Source of the DNA: a virus
Virus record (IMG/VR): IMGVR_UViG_3300025311_000373
Span: 1-48,323 of that record
Length of the DNA: 48,323 nucleotides
Direction: 5' to 3' (one strand)
Shown: piece after piece, positions 7,872 to 16,306 of the stretch
Numbering within the stretch: position 1 is the stretch's first letter
Layout: each line of letters begins with the position of its first letter
Notes under the pieces: generated by a model
What the model saw: only the letters and a program-made list of their open reading frames with translations
Told to the model about the DNA's origin: nothing
The model's database searches: none
Translations under genes and position numbers: made by a program

Positions 7872-8458
7872 GTTGGTATCGGAACTCCACTTTGTCCTGC
7901 GCCTGGCGTTACCCCGTCGTGCGGGTGTTCCACTAGACTGATGTCGGCTGCAATCACATCTTCAGTTGCAGTGATTGTTCCATCTACATTGAAAGCGCCG
8001 GCATGGTTCCACGTGATAGCAGCCGAGGTGATGGTTCCGTCGCCATTGAGGGTGACGGAAGCGCCATTGGCATCAGAAAACGTCGCCTTGCCATCGTTCA
8101 GCAGCTTGAAGAATGCACCGCTTTCATGCACCAGCCACAGTTCACCGCTTGGAACAGCAAGCGGCCGGTCCTGATCATTGAAGAAGCGACCGCAGATGAA
8201 TCCGGCTTCGTTGCCATCATCCTGAAACTGGACTTCAACCATGTCGCCAGATGTTGGAGGGCAGAAAATGCCCCATCCGTTCCCGCTCCATGCCGACGTG
8301 ACAGGAAGCCATCCGGTCTCCTGCCCACTGGGCGACATCACCTTCGCGCTGTAGGCATTCGGATCGTAGCTTGTGACGGTGCAAATCGTCGTTTTCGCCT
8401 GTTCTTGCGTTGACATCTGTGCAAGCTGGCGCATCAGGTTTTGCTGTCCGTTCATCAT
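7868..8458 (-). CDS. Baseplate spike protein (gpV / Mu gp45-like)
   Basis: 196 aa. Residues about 24-100 form an OB-fold-like domain (TVTSYDPNAYSAKVM, PPTSGDMVEVQFQDDG). A repetitive beta region follows (GKATFSDANGASVTLNGDGTI), suited to a triple-stranded helix. The tail has HPHDGVTPGAG, the motif found near the tips of such spikes. The spike punctures the outer membrane on contraction. Overlaps both neighbours by four bases. Confidence 0.88.
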   Translation of the reverse strand: MMNGQQNLMRQLAQMSTQEQAKTTICTVTSYDPNAYSAKVMSPSGQETGWLPVTSAWSGNGWGIFCPPTSGDMVEVQFQDDGNEAGFICGRFFNDQDRPLAVPSGELWLVHESGAFFKLLNDGKATFSDANGASVTLNGDGTITSAAITWNHAGAFNVDGTITATEDVIAADISLVEHPHDGVTPGAGQSGVPIPT

Positions 8459-9579
8459 GATGGATTGTTCGGTGTTTGGTTCTTGCCTTCGACGTGCATC
8501 TTGAAACCGTGATCGGAAAAATCGTACATGCGCGTGATCGTTGACGCGTAATAAGGTTGATCTAACACCGTTCCTGTGCCCTCCACCTTAATAAGGTTTT
8601 GCGCTGTCAATAAGATGTCGCCAGGCATTTCAGCATGCATGTTCATTTCATGCCGGCTCAACTCTTCCAAAATCGCCTGCGCGCGGCGCTTTGCCTGGTC
8701 GGGGGTCAGATTCGGCAGGTTGTAGACATATTCCTGCACCTCGCTGAATTTCGTCGCTTTGCTTGTCGTTTTGTTATAAACCCTGGTCCGCTGGGCCGTT
8801 TCCTCGACCTTTTGCTTTGTCTTCTGATCAAACGAAATAATCCGAACCTTTAGATCCTTAGCGATCGACAAATTGCGCGTGAATTTCAATTTGGTTGCAT
8901 TGATGATCGGGTAGCCTCGATCGTCAGTTGGCTTCTGCCGACGGATGACATAGGGGTCTGAATCCGGTGCCGTACGTGGCTCGAAATGCAGTTCACTTCC
9001 CTTGACATAAACTTGATAGCGTTCGATCTGTGCAAGCTTGGTGACGATGTCCCAGTAGGTCGAGTCCGATGCGATGAGCTTGTGGAAGATTTGGTAATAC
9101 GATCCAACAGGCTTTTGCGTTGGCGTCACAATCGGAGTCAAGCCACGCTCGATCGCTATCTGCGTCACCACGCCTGATGCGGTCAACTCACCAACAAACG
9201 AAATCGATCGCTTGTAGTCGATTAATTTTGACGTCAGATCACGCCCAGATAAAATTAGCACGTCGTCGATCTCGTCAAACTCGATGTCGTCAACATACCC
9301 GACGAGGAAGCTGGTCAGCTCCTGTTTTGTAAAATTGTCCGGATCGGCAGGGAAGCCAATCAGAAACTCCATCTCCAGCTTTTCCTGCAAGGCCCACCAG
9401 TCAAGGCCTCGATCGACAGGCTGGCTGGCCAGTGCGAGTGTTAATCGGAACGTGTCCGCCTGAAAAAACGAATTGTTATCAACCTGAAACGACAATACCT
9501 GCGCGACCAGGTCGCCATTCGCATAGACCAGCGCGCGCGGCTGCTGGGCCGCGCTCTGTGGATTCGGTTGATTGATCAT
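8455..9579 (-). CDS. Baseplate hub protein (gpD / Mu gp44-like)
   Basis: 374 aa, the usual size for hub proteins. It contains LSGRDLTSKLIDYK, the conserved hub motif, and later YWDIVTKLAQIERYQVYVKG. The hub seats the spike at the end of the tail tube. The start overlaps the stop of the LysM protein gene by four bases. Confidence 0.88.
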   Translation of the reverse strand: MINQPNPQSAAQQPRALVYANGDLVAQVLSFQVDNNSFFQADTFRLTLALASQPVDRGLDWWALQEKLEMEFLIGFPADPDNFTKQELTSFLVGYVDDIEFDEIDDVLILSGRDLTSKLIDYKRSISFVGELTASGVVTQIAIERGLTPIVTPTQKPVGSYYQIFHKLIASDSTYWDIVTKLAQIERYQVYVKGSELHFEPRTAPDSDPYVIRRQKPTDDRGYPIINATKLKFTRNLSIAKDLKVRIISFDQKTKQKVEETAQRTRVYNKTTSKATKFSEVQEYVYNLPNLTPDQAKRRAQAILEELSRHEMNMHAEMPGDILLTAQNLIKVEGTGTVLDQPYYASTITRMYDFSDHGFKMHVEGKNQTPNNPS

Positions 9580-10538
9580 TGAGGAATGACGCCGCCATTA
9601 CTTTGCGGATTGTTCGGAATTATCAGATTTGTGATGGAAGAGATGGTCGTCTCCGTCAACTTGTTCGCCTGAGCAATGGCACTCCATAGCGACGGATCAC
9701 CATACTCACGCGCCGCCACGTCAAAAAGCGTTCCACCGCCAACAGTCACGGTTCTGACATTTGGCCCGGCGCCGATCAGGTTAAGATTTGTTTGAATCCG
9801 GCTGGCAACAGACCGCAGTTGGTAGAGCTTTGAAGATTGGGAGAATGCGGTTACTTGTTCAATCAATCCAGACGCCTGCTGTGCGATCGGGTTATTCGGC
9901 AAAACCCCACCCATTGTTGTTACTGAATTGATTGTATTCGCCACCGTACCAATCATCGTATCAACGCGTTGCATCACTGCGGACACCGGTGCCAACACGC
10001 CATTGATGGTTTCCTGAGTGGTTTTCGCAAAATCGGATACGGCCGTGATCGCGTTGTCCATGGTCGACAGCAACCCGGACAGCGTGTCATCCTCAATCTC
10101 GCCTCCCAGAGCCAAAGCGGTGGCCAAATCCTCTGCGACTGCAGGATTGAACGCGACCGGTGGGAAAGACGTCTGCGGCTGTGTGTTGTCCTGCACCACT
10201 TCGAGTTCGATCGTGTACGACACACGATAAAACCGCTCGACCGTGAAGATGAAACTGCGAATAACGACGTTGTAGTCAAATTCGAAGAATGTCAGCCTCA
10301 CAGATTTGCCGCGGACGCGCATCAAATCGAGATAGCGGGCGCGCTCGAGTGAATTGCCGCCAGTGAACAGCCCGGACCAAGCAATAGGCGCGTCGTCCCG
10401 CCCCATCGCCTGGACAACCTTTGCCCCGCCCGGAAACCGGTGAATGACCAGCGCTTGAGCGCCACCCAGCGGGATGCGCTCAGGGATCTCCTGTTCCTCA
10501 AAAAGGAAGTCGCCAAGAAACAGAAAGGTATCAGCCAT
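9576..10538 (-). CDS. Baseplate/tail protein with C-terminal LysM domain
   Basis: 320 aa. The N-terminal domain resembles phage tail proteins that precede the hub (LGGAQALVIHRFPGG, ERARYLDLMRVRGK). A low-complexity helical middle follows. The C-terminus (TLFDVAAREYGDPSLWSAIA ... LIIP) is a LysM module like that of T4 gp53 or P2 gpX. Such proteins connect the hub and wedge or contact murein. Confidence 0.8.
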   Translation of the reverse strand: MADTFLFLGDFLFEEQEIPERIPLGGAQALVIHRFPGGAKVVQAMGRDDAPIAWSGLFTGGNSLERARYLDLMRVRGKSVRLTFFEFDYNVVIRSFIFTVERFYRVSYTIELEVVQDNTQPQTSFPPVAFNPAVAEDLATALALGGEIEDDTLSGLLSTMDNAITAVSDFAKTTQETINGVLAPVSAVMQRVDTMIGTVANTINSVTTMGGVLPNNPIAQQASGLIEQVTAFSQSSKLYQLRSVASRIQTNLNLIGAGPNVRTVTVGGGTLFDVAAREYGDPSLWSAIAQANKLTETTISSITNLIIPNNPQSNGGVIPQ

Positions 10539-10540
10539 GA

Positions 10541-12442
10541 TTAGAGCCCAGAAAATCCGGAGCCGAGAGCTCGCATGTTCATTGATGGATCGAAAACGCT
10601 CATACCGGATGGTGGACGCGCCATGGCTTTTTCTTGATGCTTGCTGACGATTTGACCTACCTTCTGTCCATCAAGAAAGACATCCCCTTGCTTACCGCCG
10701 GCAGCCTCTTTTACGGGAGGCGGGACATAGTCTGGTCTTTGCCGCGCGTAGTAACCGTGTGGATTTTCTTTCAAGGAGACCTTCGGGCCAAAACCGGTTG
10801 AGTTTTCCGGCGGTTTCCATTCAGGCAGGTTCCAGCCCATTGCCTTAGATCGCGCCAAGGCATCGGGTGTCAGCTTCACGCCGCCATCGGTTTTATGGCC
10901 ATCTATCTCACCTTGGCTCATCGGCCTAAAGGCATACGCTGCTGCCAGGAGAGTGCCGAGAGCAAGCACGACTAATCCAACAGGCCCCAGCAGTGCGGTT
11001 AGAGCAGCACCCACCATCGGCAATCCGCCGACGCCGCCCATAACGCCAATTGCAAGGGAGAGACCTTTAAATCCAGCGATGAGCAACAAGAGCGTACCGC
11101 CAAAGGCCATTGCGCTCGCCAACGCCACAAATCCCAACGCCATTGCTTTGGTTATGCCTGGATTCATCCTTGCAAACTGTGTGAATGTTTGCAGCGCCGA
11201 CGAAAGCCCATCGACCATCTTGATCGCCAGCGGTAAGATCGTTGTTCCCAGCGCATTGAGCGAGTTTTGCCACTTCGCACGCAAATCGCCTTCCCGGCCT
11301 GCCAGCGTGTTTTTGCTAGCGTTGATCGTGCCATCTACACCCATGGCGCCCTTGACCATCTCAAAGTCACGCATCGCCTGAAATTGTTGCGTGGTGAACG
11401 TCGCAGCCATATTTGAACCGGTGCGGTTCGACAGCAGGCTATTTGCAAATTTGATGACTTCAGAATCTGTTTTTGCGCCTGCCTTTTTGGCTGCCGGAAC
11501 AACGTATTCCATCAGCCAGGCGCCGGGATTTGTGCGCAATAGTTCTTCACCCTTGATGCTGGTGATTTGCGTGGTTTTGTATTCTTTGCCGCCAACGCTG
11601 CCATGCGTTACAGAACCGAGTTCAGCCAATCCGGCGCCGGCCAGCGCTGCCATGGTCTTTTTCGTCGTGCGACCGGCGATCAAGTTCTGGTACATGCTCA
11701 TCAGGGCCGTGCCGGTCGAATGCCCACCTTGTTCCTGAGCGATTGTGGCCAGCATCATGATGCCGTCATCACTCAGTCCCTTGAAAGCTGCGCCGCCCCG
11801 CTTCGCCATAGCTTCAAGGTCGCCAAACTTGAGCGCACCGCCGGATCCGGTAACCATTTTCTGCGACAGGTCGAGACCACGCATGAAATCTGCTTTGCTG
11901 TCAGTCAATCCGCGCATATCGTTGAAGCGCATGATCGACCGGACTGCGCCGGTGTCGAGTTTGCCAATCTTGCCGCTGAAGAGCGTTGAGTTGGCGGCGT
12001 TGAGCTCTGCTAATTTCGGTGCGACTGCCATGGCGGTATTGATGTCGCCGAACATGCCGACCGATTCCCGCAAGGTCTCCATCAGGTCTTTATTCGACGC
12101 GCCGAAGGCCTTTGTGCCAAGTGCAAATGAATTGGCCTGGCGATTCACGACATCGCCCAAGTTCAGCGTCTTGAATCGCGCAAACGCAGTTTCGTAGTCC
12201 TTTGCTGCATTCAGCGGGCCCTTCATCAGCGCCAAACCACCAAATCCGACAGCAGCCAACCCACCACCTACGAGACCAAGGCGCTTGATGTCGAGTAGCT
12301 TGCGCTCCAGCAGCGTGGCGCTGGCATTTGCACCAATAAAACTTCTATTGACGCCGCCCAATTGTGAGGTAATCGCGACTAAGGCGGTGCTGACGTGATT
12401 TACGAGCGTAAGACGGACTGCGACCTTATATGCATCCCACAT
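10541..12442 (-). CDS. Tail tape measure protein
   Basis: 633 aa. The N-terminal region is helical with an A/G-rich hydrophobic segment near residues 56-76. The middle shows the TP901-type tape measure pattern (DYETAFARFKTL, LMETLRESVGMFG, ALKFGDLEAMAKRGGAAFKG). A central membrane-like region lies near 430-500 (ALGFVALASAMAFGGTLLLL and a second). It sets tail length and enters the host envelope at injection. Placed between the chaperone/tube genes and the baseplate genes. Confidence 0.92.
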   Translation of the reverse strand: MWDAYKVAVRLTLVNHVSTALVAITSQLGGVNRSFIGANASATLLERKLLDIKRLGLVGGGLAAVGFGGLALMKGPLNAAKDYETAFARFKTLNLGDVVNRQANSFALGTKAFGASNKDLMETLRESVGMFGDINTAMAVAPKLAELNAANSTLFSGKIGKLDTGAVRSIMRFNDMRGLTDSKADFMRGLDLSQKMVTGSGGALKFGDLEAMAKRGGAAFKGLSDDGIMMLATIAQEQGGHSTGTALMSMYQNLIAGRTTKKTMAALAGAGLAELGSVTHGSVGGKEYKTTQITSIKGEELLRTNPGAWLMEYVVPAAKKAGAKTDSEVIKFANSLLSNRTGSNMAATFTTQQFQAMRDFEMVKGAMGVDGTINASKNTLAGREGDLRAKWQNSLNALGTTILPLAIKMVDGLSSALQTFTQFARMNPGITKAMALGFVALASAMAFGGTLLLLIAGFKGLSLAIGVMGGVGGLPMVGAALTALLGPVGLVVLALGTLLAAAYAFRPMSQGEIDGHKTDGGVKLTPDALARSKAMGWNLPEWKPPENSTGFGPKVSLKENPHGYYARQRPDYVPPPVKEAAGGKQGDVFLDGQKVGQIVSKHQEKAMARPPSGMSVFDPSMNMRALGSGFSGL

Positions 12443-12451
12443 ATTATTTCC

Positions 12452-12754
12452 TCAAATGTTCGCGTAATAAATGCCGGTGCCGTTCACTGCGAAATGAGCG
12501 GTGGAAATACTGCAGGAATATTTTTCTGCGATCGCTCTATACGTCAGACCATTCTTGCGGTCAGTGCGAATGCTTGCCACCGTGGCGCCATCGAACCTGC
12601 AAAACTTGGCTGGTGCCCAGTCTTTTACGTCGGGTCTTGGCCTGCCACGCTTGCTATCTCCGAGCGCTTTCTTGTGAGCCTCGGATAACGGCCTACCCCG
12701 CAAAGGTGCTATCCTCTTTTCGATTGTTTCCGGGCTTTGCTTTCGACCTAACAT
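12452..12754 (-). CDS. Small NUMOD3-like plus HTH protein in the tail operon
   Basis: 100 aa. The N-terminal half has two short repeats of the nuclease-associated modular type (GRKQSPETIEKR, GRPLSEAHKKALG), the DNA-binding units found in phage homing endonucleases. The C-terminal half (NGLTYRAIAEKYSCSISTAH) is a helix-turn-helix of the homeodomain/resolvase type. No nuclease catalytic domain (HNH or GIY-YIG) is visible. It may be the DNA-binding remnant of a homing endonuclease or a small regulator. It separates the tape measure gene from the other tail genes, an unusual place for a regulator. Confidence 0.65.
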   Translation of the reverse strand: MLGRKQSPETIEKRIAPLRGRPLSEAHKKALGDSKRGRPRPDVKDWAPAKFCRFDGATVASIRTDRKNGLTYRAIAEKYSCSISTAHFAVNGTGIYYANI

Positions 12755-12765
12755 GGATGTTCCTA

Positions 12766-12978
12766 ATGAAGATTTTCAATCGCTTGCATGAATGGGCCGC
12801 TGATCGATTCAGCTTCATCCAGTATCCGAATGTCCGTGGCCCGAAGCTTCAGTTCTTCAAATGCCAAATGCCATTGGCCACCCGGTTATTCATCGCGGTC
12901 ATGAGCATGCTGACGATCAGCATCAGCCTGGCTGCACTCGCAGGCCTTCTGATGGCGCTCTACTTCGTGATGTCGTGA
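12766..12978 (+). CDS. Small membrane protein on the opposite strand (moron candidate)
   Basis: 70 aa from the ATG at 12766 (an in-frame ATG at 12757 is the alternative). Positively charged N-terminal part, then one long hydrophobic segment in the C-terminal 30 residues (FIAVMSMLTISISLAALAGL). It is the only plus-strand gene inside the 22-kb late operon, starts 11 bp from the divergent NUMOD-like gene, and overlaps the next tail gene tail-to-tail by 19 bp. Product unrecognised. Confidence 0.5.
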   Translation: MKIFNRLHEWAADRFSFIQYPNVRGPKLQFFKCQMPLATRLFIAVMSMLTISISLAALAGLLMALYFVMS

Positions 12979-13436
12979 CCTAAGAGCGCGTTACCGCCGA
13001 TCAGTCCGGCCGTCACACCGCGCGCCATAATCTTTTCGATATTCTCTTTATTCACGTACGCTGCAGGCCCCATGAACGGCCGTGGTGGAATCTTGTCTGT
13101 CCCGAACTCCTGCCATTTGCCTTTTTCCAGCTTGGTGCCGACGACACCTTCACCACCGCTGCGCTCGTGTTCAATGCTAGCGTAGAGCTCGCCGGTCACA
13201 AGCAGTGGTGAGTCGCCAACGCCCATGCGCTCGTGATGCTTGAGAGTGCTTTCAGCTAACTGCGCCCATTCATTGAACGGACCTGCTGCCGGCTGATAAT
13301 GTCCAATCTCAGCCTTGGCGGTCTCTTCAATCACTTGCAGTGAGCGGTCAAGCGCGCGCTCAGCGCTTTTTTGTACTGCAACTTCCAGCGTGGCGAAATG
13401 CAGGATGAAGGAAGACAGATCGTTGAACTCTCGCAT
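12960..13436 (-). CDS. HK97 gp10-like / tail completion or virion morphogenesis protein
   Basis: 158 aa. The N-terminal helical region is followed by SPLLVTGELYASIEHE and, near residue 123, WQEFGTDKIPPRPFMGPA, the hallmark of gp10-like head-tail and virion morphogenesis proteins. Its ATG begins one base after the stop of the frameshifted chaperone product, consistent with one polycistronic message. Confidence 0.75.
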   Translation of the reverse strand: MREFNDLSSFILHFATLEVAVQKSAERALDRSLQVIEETAKAEIGHYQPAAGPFNEWAQLAESTLKHHERMGVGDSPLLVTGELYASIEHERSGGEGVVGTKLEKGKWQEFGTDKIPPRPFMGPAAYVNKENIEKIMARGVTAGLIGGNALLGHDITK

Positions 13437-13984
13437 TTACTTCTCCTTCCAGCACATCTCGCCGTAGTTAAACTCGCTGCCATCGAACTCACCGAAGCAG
13501 ATGGACATCGCCGCTGCAAGTACAGACGGCATTGAAAACGCGACGTCGAACGGAACCCCTTTGCTGATCAGGTAACAACCCTGCCGAAGCTCGGGGTTCC
13601 GAGCTAGTTTTTTACGTTTTCAGTCTCCGCGTCGTTGCCGTCCGCAGCCTGATCTTCATCCTTAGGGCTGAAGTGCGTCATCAACGCTTCGATCCCTGCA
13701 TCACCGAGCCGTTGAATCAAAGCTTCGAGCTCGCGCTTGGTTGAAGGCATCGGCTGCGGCTCGCCGTGGATCTGCACGATCCAGAAAAGCGGCATGATCA
13801 TGGCCATGTAGACCTGATTCTTTGCAGAGTCCCCGACCATCTCGACGACGCGATACTGTTGCAGCACATTTGGCTTTTTCAATCCAAGGATCATTGATCC
13901 GGCTGTTACGGTTTGAATATCGCTAGCTGCGGCAGCAAGGATTTGCTCAGACGGTTTCTGAATGGTGACTTTGGGGGTAGTCAT
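13437..13984 (-). CDS. Tail assembly chaperone, -1 frameshift fusion (gpG-T-like), 182 aa
   Basis: The 0-frame gene (126 aa) stops at 13604-13606, but its last codons read GTA AAA AAC, containing the slippery heptamer A AAA AAC. A slip of -1 opens a 56-codon extension that runs to the TAA at 13437-13439, directly before the next ATG. The extension reads as an ordinary protein (ELRQGCYLISKGVPFDVAF, CFGEFDGSEFN) and has no start of its own. This is the lambda G/GT arrangement seen between tube and tape measure genes in most long-tailed phages. The fusion should bind the tape measure protein during tail assembly. Confidence 0.85.
13588..13613 (-). promoter_or_regulatory. Programmed -1 frameshift site: slippery heptamer plus hairpin
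   Basis: Slippery A AAA AAC occupies 13607-13613 on the minus strand, in register with the 0 frame. One base downstream begins a perfect 7-bp hairpin, AGCTCGG-AACC-CCGAGCT (13588-13605), which contains the 0-frame stop codon's edge. The spacer (1 nt) is shorter than the usual 5-9 nt, so the heptamer may do most of the work. Confidence 0.8.
13604..13984 (-). CDS. Tail assembly chaperone, short 0-frame product (gpG-like)
   Basis: 126 aa with the start of gpG-type chaperones (pattern VTIQKPSEQILAAAASD) and an acidic tail (SPKDEDQAADGNDAETEN) before the slippery site. It lies between the tube and the tape measure, where the family is always found. The short form is normally made in large excess over the frameshift product. 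Confidence 0.85.
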   Translation of the reverse strand: MTTPKVTIQKPSEQILAAAASDIQTVTAGSMILGLKKPNVLQQYRVVEMVGDSAKNQVYMAMIMPLFWIVQIHGEPQPMPSTKRELEALIQRLGDAGIEALMTHFSPKDEDQAADGNDAETENVKN

Positions 13985-14045
13985 GGCGGGTCCTTAGATA
14001 GTTGAACGGCCGGAAAGGATCCGGCCCGCGATCGAACGATGAAAA

Positions 14046-14483
14046 TTACTGGTTTTTGATGCGGCGCGATGCCATGAAGTCCATCTTCATCTTCACAGTT
14101 TTATCGCCTTCTTTCTTGCCGAGGTCCTTCAGATCCAGAACAACCTTTTCATACCGGTATTGTGTGATGCCGCCGTTCGGCTCCTGAATCGTCTCCTGGA
14201 TATATCCGAATGGCATATTCACGCCGGCGTAATAGGAAGCCTCCGCAGCTGCCCAGAAATCTTCGAGCAGGCTATTGAAACGGTCGACTTCGAACGATCC
14301 TTTCCAACCTGCATGGGTGACAATATGACGCGCTTCGCCGTCCATTCCGATGCGCTTTTCGTTTGTCGTTTCCGGCTGCGCATCAAATGACGTGATTGCT
14401 GCAGGCGGAATATCCAGCGTGCCGGATGCGGTCACAATGACCAGCCGGACGTCCTTACCAATTGTTTGACCAGCAACAGGCAT
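14046..14483 (-). CDS. Tail tube protein
   Basis: 145 aa from the ATG preceded by GGAGG; an ATG four codons upstream lacks spacing to the site. Directly behind the sheath gene, in the standard sheath-tube order. Contains GEARHIVTHAGWKGSFEVDR and YRYEKVVLDLKDLGKK, typical of Mu-type tube proteins. It polymerises as hexameric rings around the tape measure. Confidence 0.85.
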   Translation of the reverse strand: MPVAGQTIGKDVRLVIVTASGTLDIPPAAITSFDAQPETTNEKRIGMDGEARHIVTHAGWKGSFEVDRFNSLLEDFWAAAEASYYAGVNMPFGYIQETIQEPNGGITQYRYEKVVLDLKDLGKKEGDKTVKMKMDFMASRRIKNQ

Positions 14484-14495
14484 GTGAGCCTCCAA

Positions 14496-14518
14496 AGAAA
14501 AAACCGCCCGAAGGCGGC
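14496..14518 (-). terminator. Terminator between sheath and tube genes
   Basis: On the minus strand GCCGCC-TTCG-GGCGGT is followed by TTTTT. An intrinsic terminator here would uncouple tube from sheath levels unless antiterminated. Confidence 0.8.
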
Positions 14519-14537
14519 ATGCTGCGATTAATGAAAA

Positions 14538-16064
14538 TTAGGCTTGTGTTGCTGTGCTGGTGCGCGCGACCTGGACTGACTGGCCACCCTCAAGATTTAT
14601 GAGGAATTTTTCAACCACGGACAGGTATCGGACTTTGACATCCATCTGCATATAGCCCAGCGCGATGCGCGATGCGATGTTGTTGGTCAAGTCGCAGATC
14701 GTAGAGGAATCATCGATCATGTTTTGTTGTTTCATGCCTGCGAGGAATGAATCGACAGTGGCTTTCGCCTGCGAGCGTGTCGGGTCCGTTGGCGAAGTGC
14801 CTTGCAACTTCCCGACGAACCGCCCCATGCCGCCGTTCAGCGTGTAGGCGATGTAGTTCGTCATCCGGGTGTAGTTATCACCGTTAATGACTGGGTTGCT
14901 GGAGCTGTTATGGCCGAATCGCGCGCCGAAGTACGAACCGCCCGGCACTGGATTGGTGATCAGGTCGATATTGGCTTGGCCCAACAGTTGGAGCTCGGCA
15001 CCGGAATAAACCCGGTTCTGTGCGCTGCGTTGCGTGGCAACGATCCCGTACAGTTGCTTATTCAGGGAAGACTGCTCAGGCGATGCATTGGCCAACCAGC
15101 CGGCCACATAACCTTGCGGCGAGACGACGCGCGTGACCGCGTTCACGGTATCAAGGAAGTAGATCCAATCGCCGTGTAGCAGTTTGAACGCATAGCTGTC
15201 GATCCCGGCCGTCGCTTTGACGGTAGCGGCATTTGAGATCGTATCGCCTGAAGGGCCGACACCGATCATGTAGACGCCCTCGGACAATCCGAAACTCACC
15301 TGCGTGGTCCATGATGCCGACGCGTCGCAATCTGCCAGAACACCGATCGATACGCCGGTATTACGCAGGCTGTACATACCGCTACGGGTCGTTGTATCAG
15401 CACCAAGCAGAACCGATGATGTGATCGTGGTTACGCCGTCTGTCCCAGACGCGAGCGTGTGCGTCGCGAGAGTTGGCGCCGTGATTCCAGCACCGGCCGT
15501 CGCGACAATCAGTTCTGACGCCGGACGTAGCGCGCCGTTGCCGTTGTTTATCGCCGCAGCAATCGCTACCCAAAGCGCGTTGCCGGATCCGCCGATGTTG
15601 TCAAACACTTCCGGCTGGAAGCCAGGCAATGCAACGGTGACGCGGTGGGTGCTCGCCTGACTGCCAGCCGCAATCGTTACCTGAATACTGTTGCCTGTCG
15701 TGCCAGTGTGTTTCGCGGTGAACGTGATGCAGTCCGTTTGTACGAGAATCGATGCGGCCACGTCGGTACCATCGGTCACACGCACAAATCGGAAGTTCGC
15801 GGCACCTTGCAATACGGCCGTGGCCACGATCGTACCCATATCGTACTTGCGATTCTGGATCTGACCGTGAATGCGTGCGTAGTCGGACATCGAGCCGCCC
15901 ACCGATGGAGAATTGACCGGTCCCCAGGTTGCGGTCCCGACGATGCCGAGAATATTGGTAGGAATGCCGTTCAGTAGTGAAACCTGCGGCGGCACGATCT
16001 GGACATACAAGTCGGGCACGATCAATGCCGTCGTGTTGATCTGGCCTTGTTGGACAACTGGCAT
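14538..16064 (-). CDS. Tail sheath protein
   Basis: 508 aa from the ATG with a GGAGG site; the upstream in-frame ATG is less favoured. The N-terminus has PQVSLLNGIPTNILGIVGTA, as in sheath proteins of contractile phages; the middle insertion domain is T/A/S-rich; the C-terminal part has DPTRSQAKATVDSFLAGM and ends with the strand region. It wraps the tube and contracts at infection. Identification of the phage as a myovirus rests mainly on this gene with the baseplate set. Confidence 0.93.
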   Translation of the reverse strand: MPVVQQGQINTTALIVPDLYVQIVPPQVSLLNGIPTNILGIVGTATWGPVNSPSVGGSMSDYARIHGQIQNRKYDMGTIVATAVLQGAANFRFVRVTDGTDVAASILVQTDCITFTAKHTGTTGNSIQVTIAAGSQASTHRVTVALPGFQPEVFDNIGGSGNALWVAIAAAINNGNGALRPASELIVATAGAGITAPTLATHTLASGTDGVTTITSSVLLGADTTTRSGMYSLRNTGVSIGVLADCDASASWTTQVSFGLSEGVYMIGVGPSGDTISNAATVKATAGIDSYAFKLLHGDWIYFLDTVNAVTRVVSPQGYVAGWLANASPEQSSLNKQLYGIVATQRSAQNRVYSGAELQLLGQANIDLITNPVPGGSYFGARFGHNSSSNPVINGDNYTRMTNYIAYTLNGGMGRFVGKLQGTSPTDPTRSQAKATVDSFLAGMKQQNMIDDSSTICDLTNNIASRIALGYMQMDVKVRYLSVVEKFLINLEGGQSVQVARTSTATQA

Positions 16065-16086
16065 TGAAGCCTCCACTAAAAGAAGA

Positions 16087-16102
16087 GCCTCTGAAAAGAG
16101 GC
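16087..16102 (-). terminator. Hairpin in the sheath leader
   Basis: Minus strand GCCTCT-TTTC-AGAGGC followed by TCTTCTTTT, just upstream of the sheath ribosome site. It could be a weak terminator or a 5'-stabilising stem. Confidence 0.4.
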
Positions 16103-16112
16103 CAAATAAACG

Positions 16113-16135
16113 AAAAAACCCGCGCGCGGCGGGTT
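16113..16135 (-). terminator. Terminator upstream of the sheath gene
   Basis: Minus strand AACCCGC-CGCGC-GCGGGTT followed by TTTT. It separates the neck genes from the sheath-tube pair. Confidence 0.8.
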
Positions 16136-16155
16136 CCTAACTGGATTGCTACGAA

Positions 16156-16299
16156 TTACTTCGCTGCTTTTGGCTCGACCGCCACCTTGACCACGTATTG
16201 AGCTTGATCGCCAGCAAGAATCTTTTTGATCGCTTCTGGATCTTTAATTTCTTCGCCACGCTTATAGTCGGCAAAAGCACTGGTAACAACGAGTTTCAT
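16156..16299 (-). CDS. Hypothetical 47-aa protein upstream of the sheath
   Basis: Not recognised, but a convincing small gene: ATG preceded by GTGAGG, natural composition, and an ordered pattern (VVTSAFADYKRGEEIKDPEA ... VVKVAVEPKAA). Mu-like phages also carry a small conserved gene just before the sheath, although I do not see clear sequence identity with that family. Basic, no membrane segment. Confidence 0.65.
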   Translation of the reverse strand: MKLVVTSAFADYKRGEEIKDPEAIKKILAGDQAQYVVKVAVEPKAAK

Positions 16300-16306
16300 A
16301 TTGACC

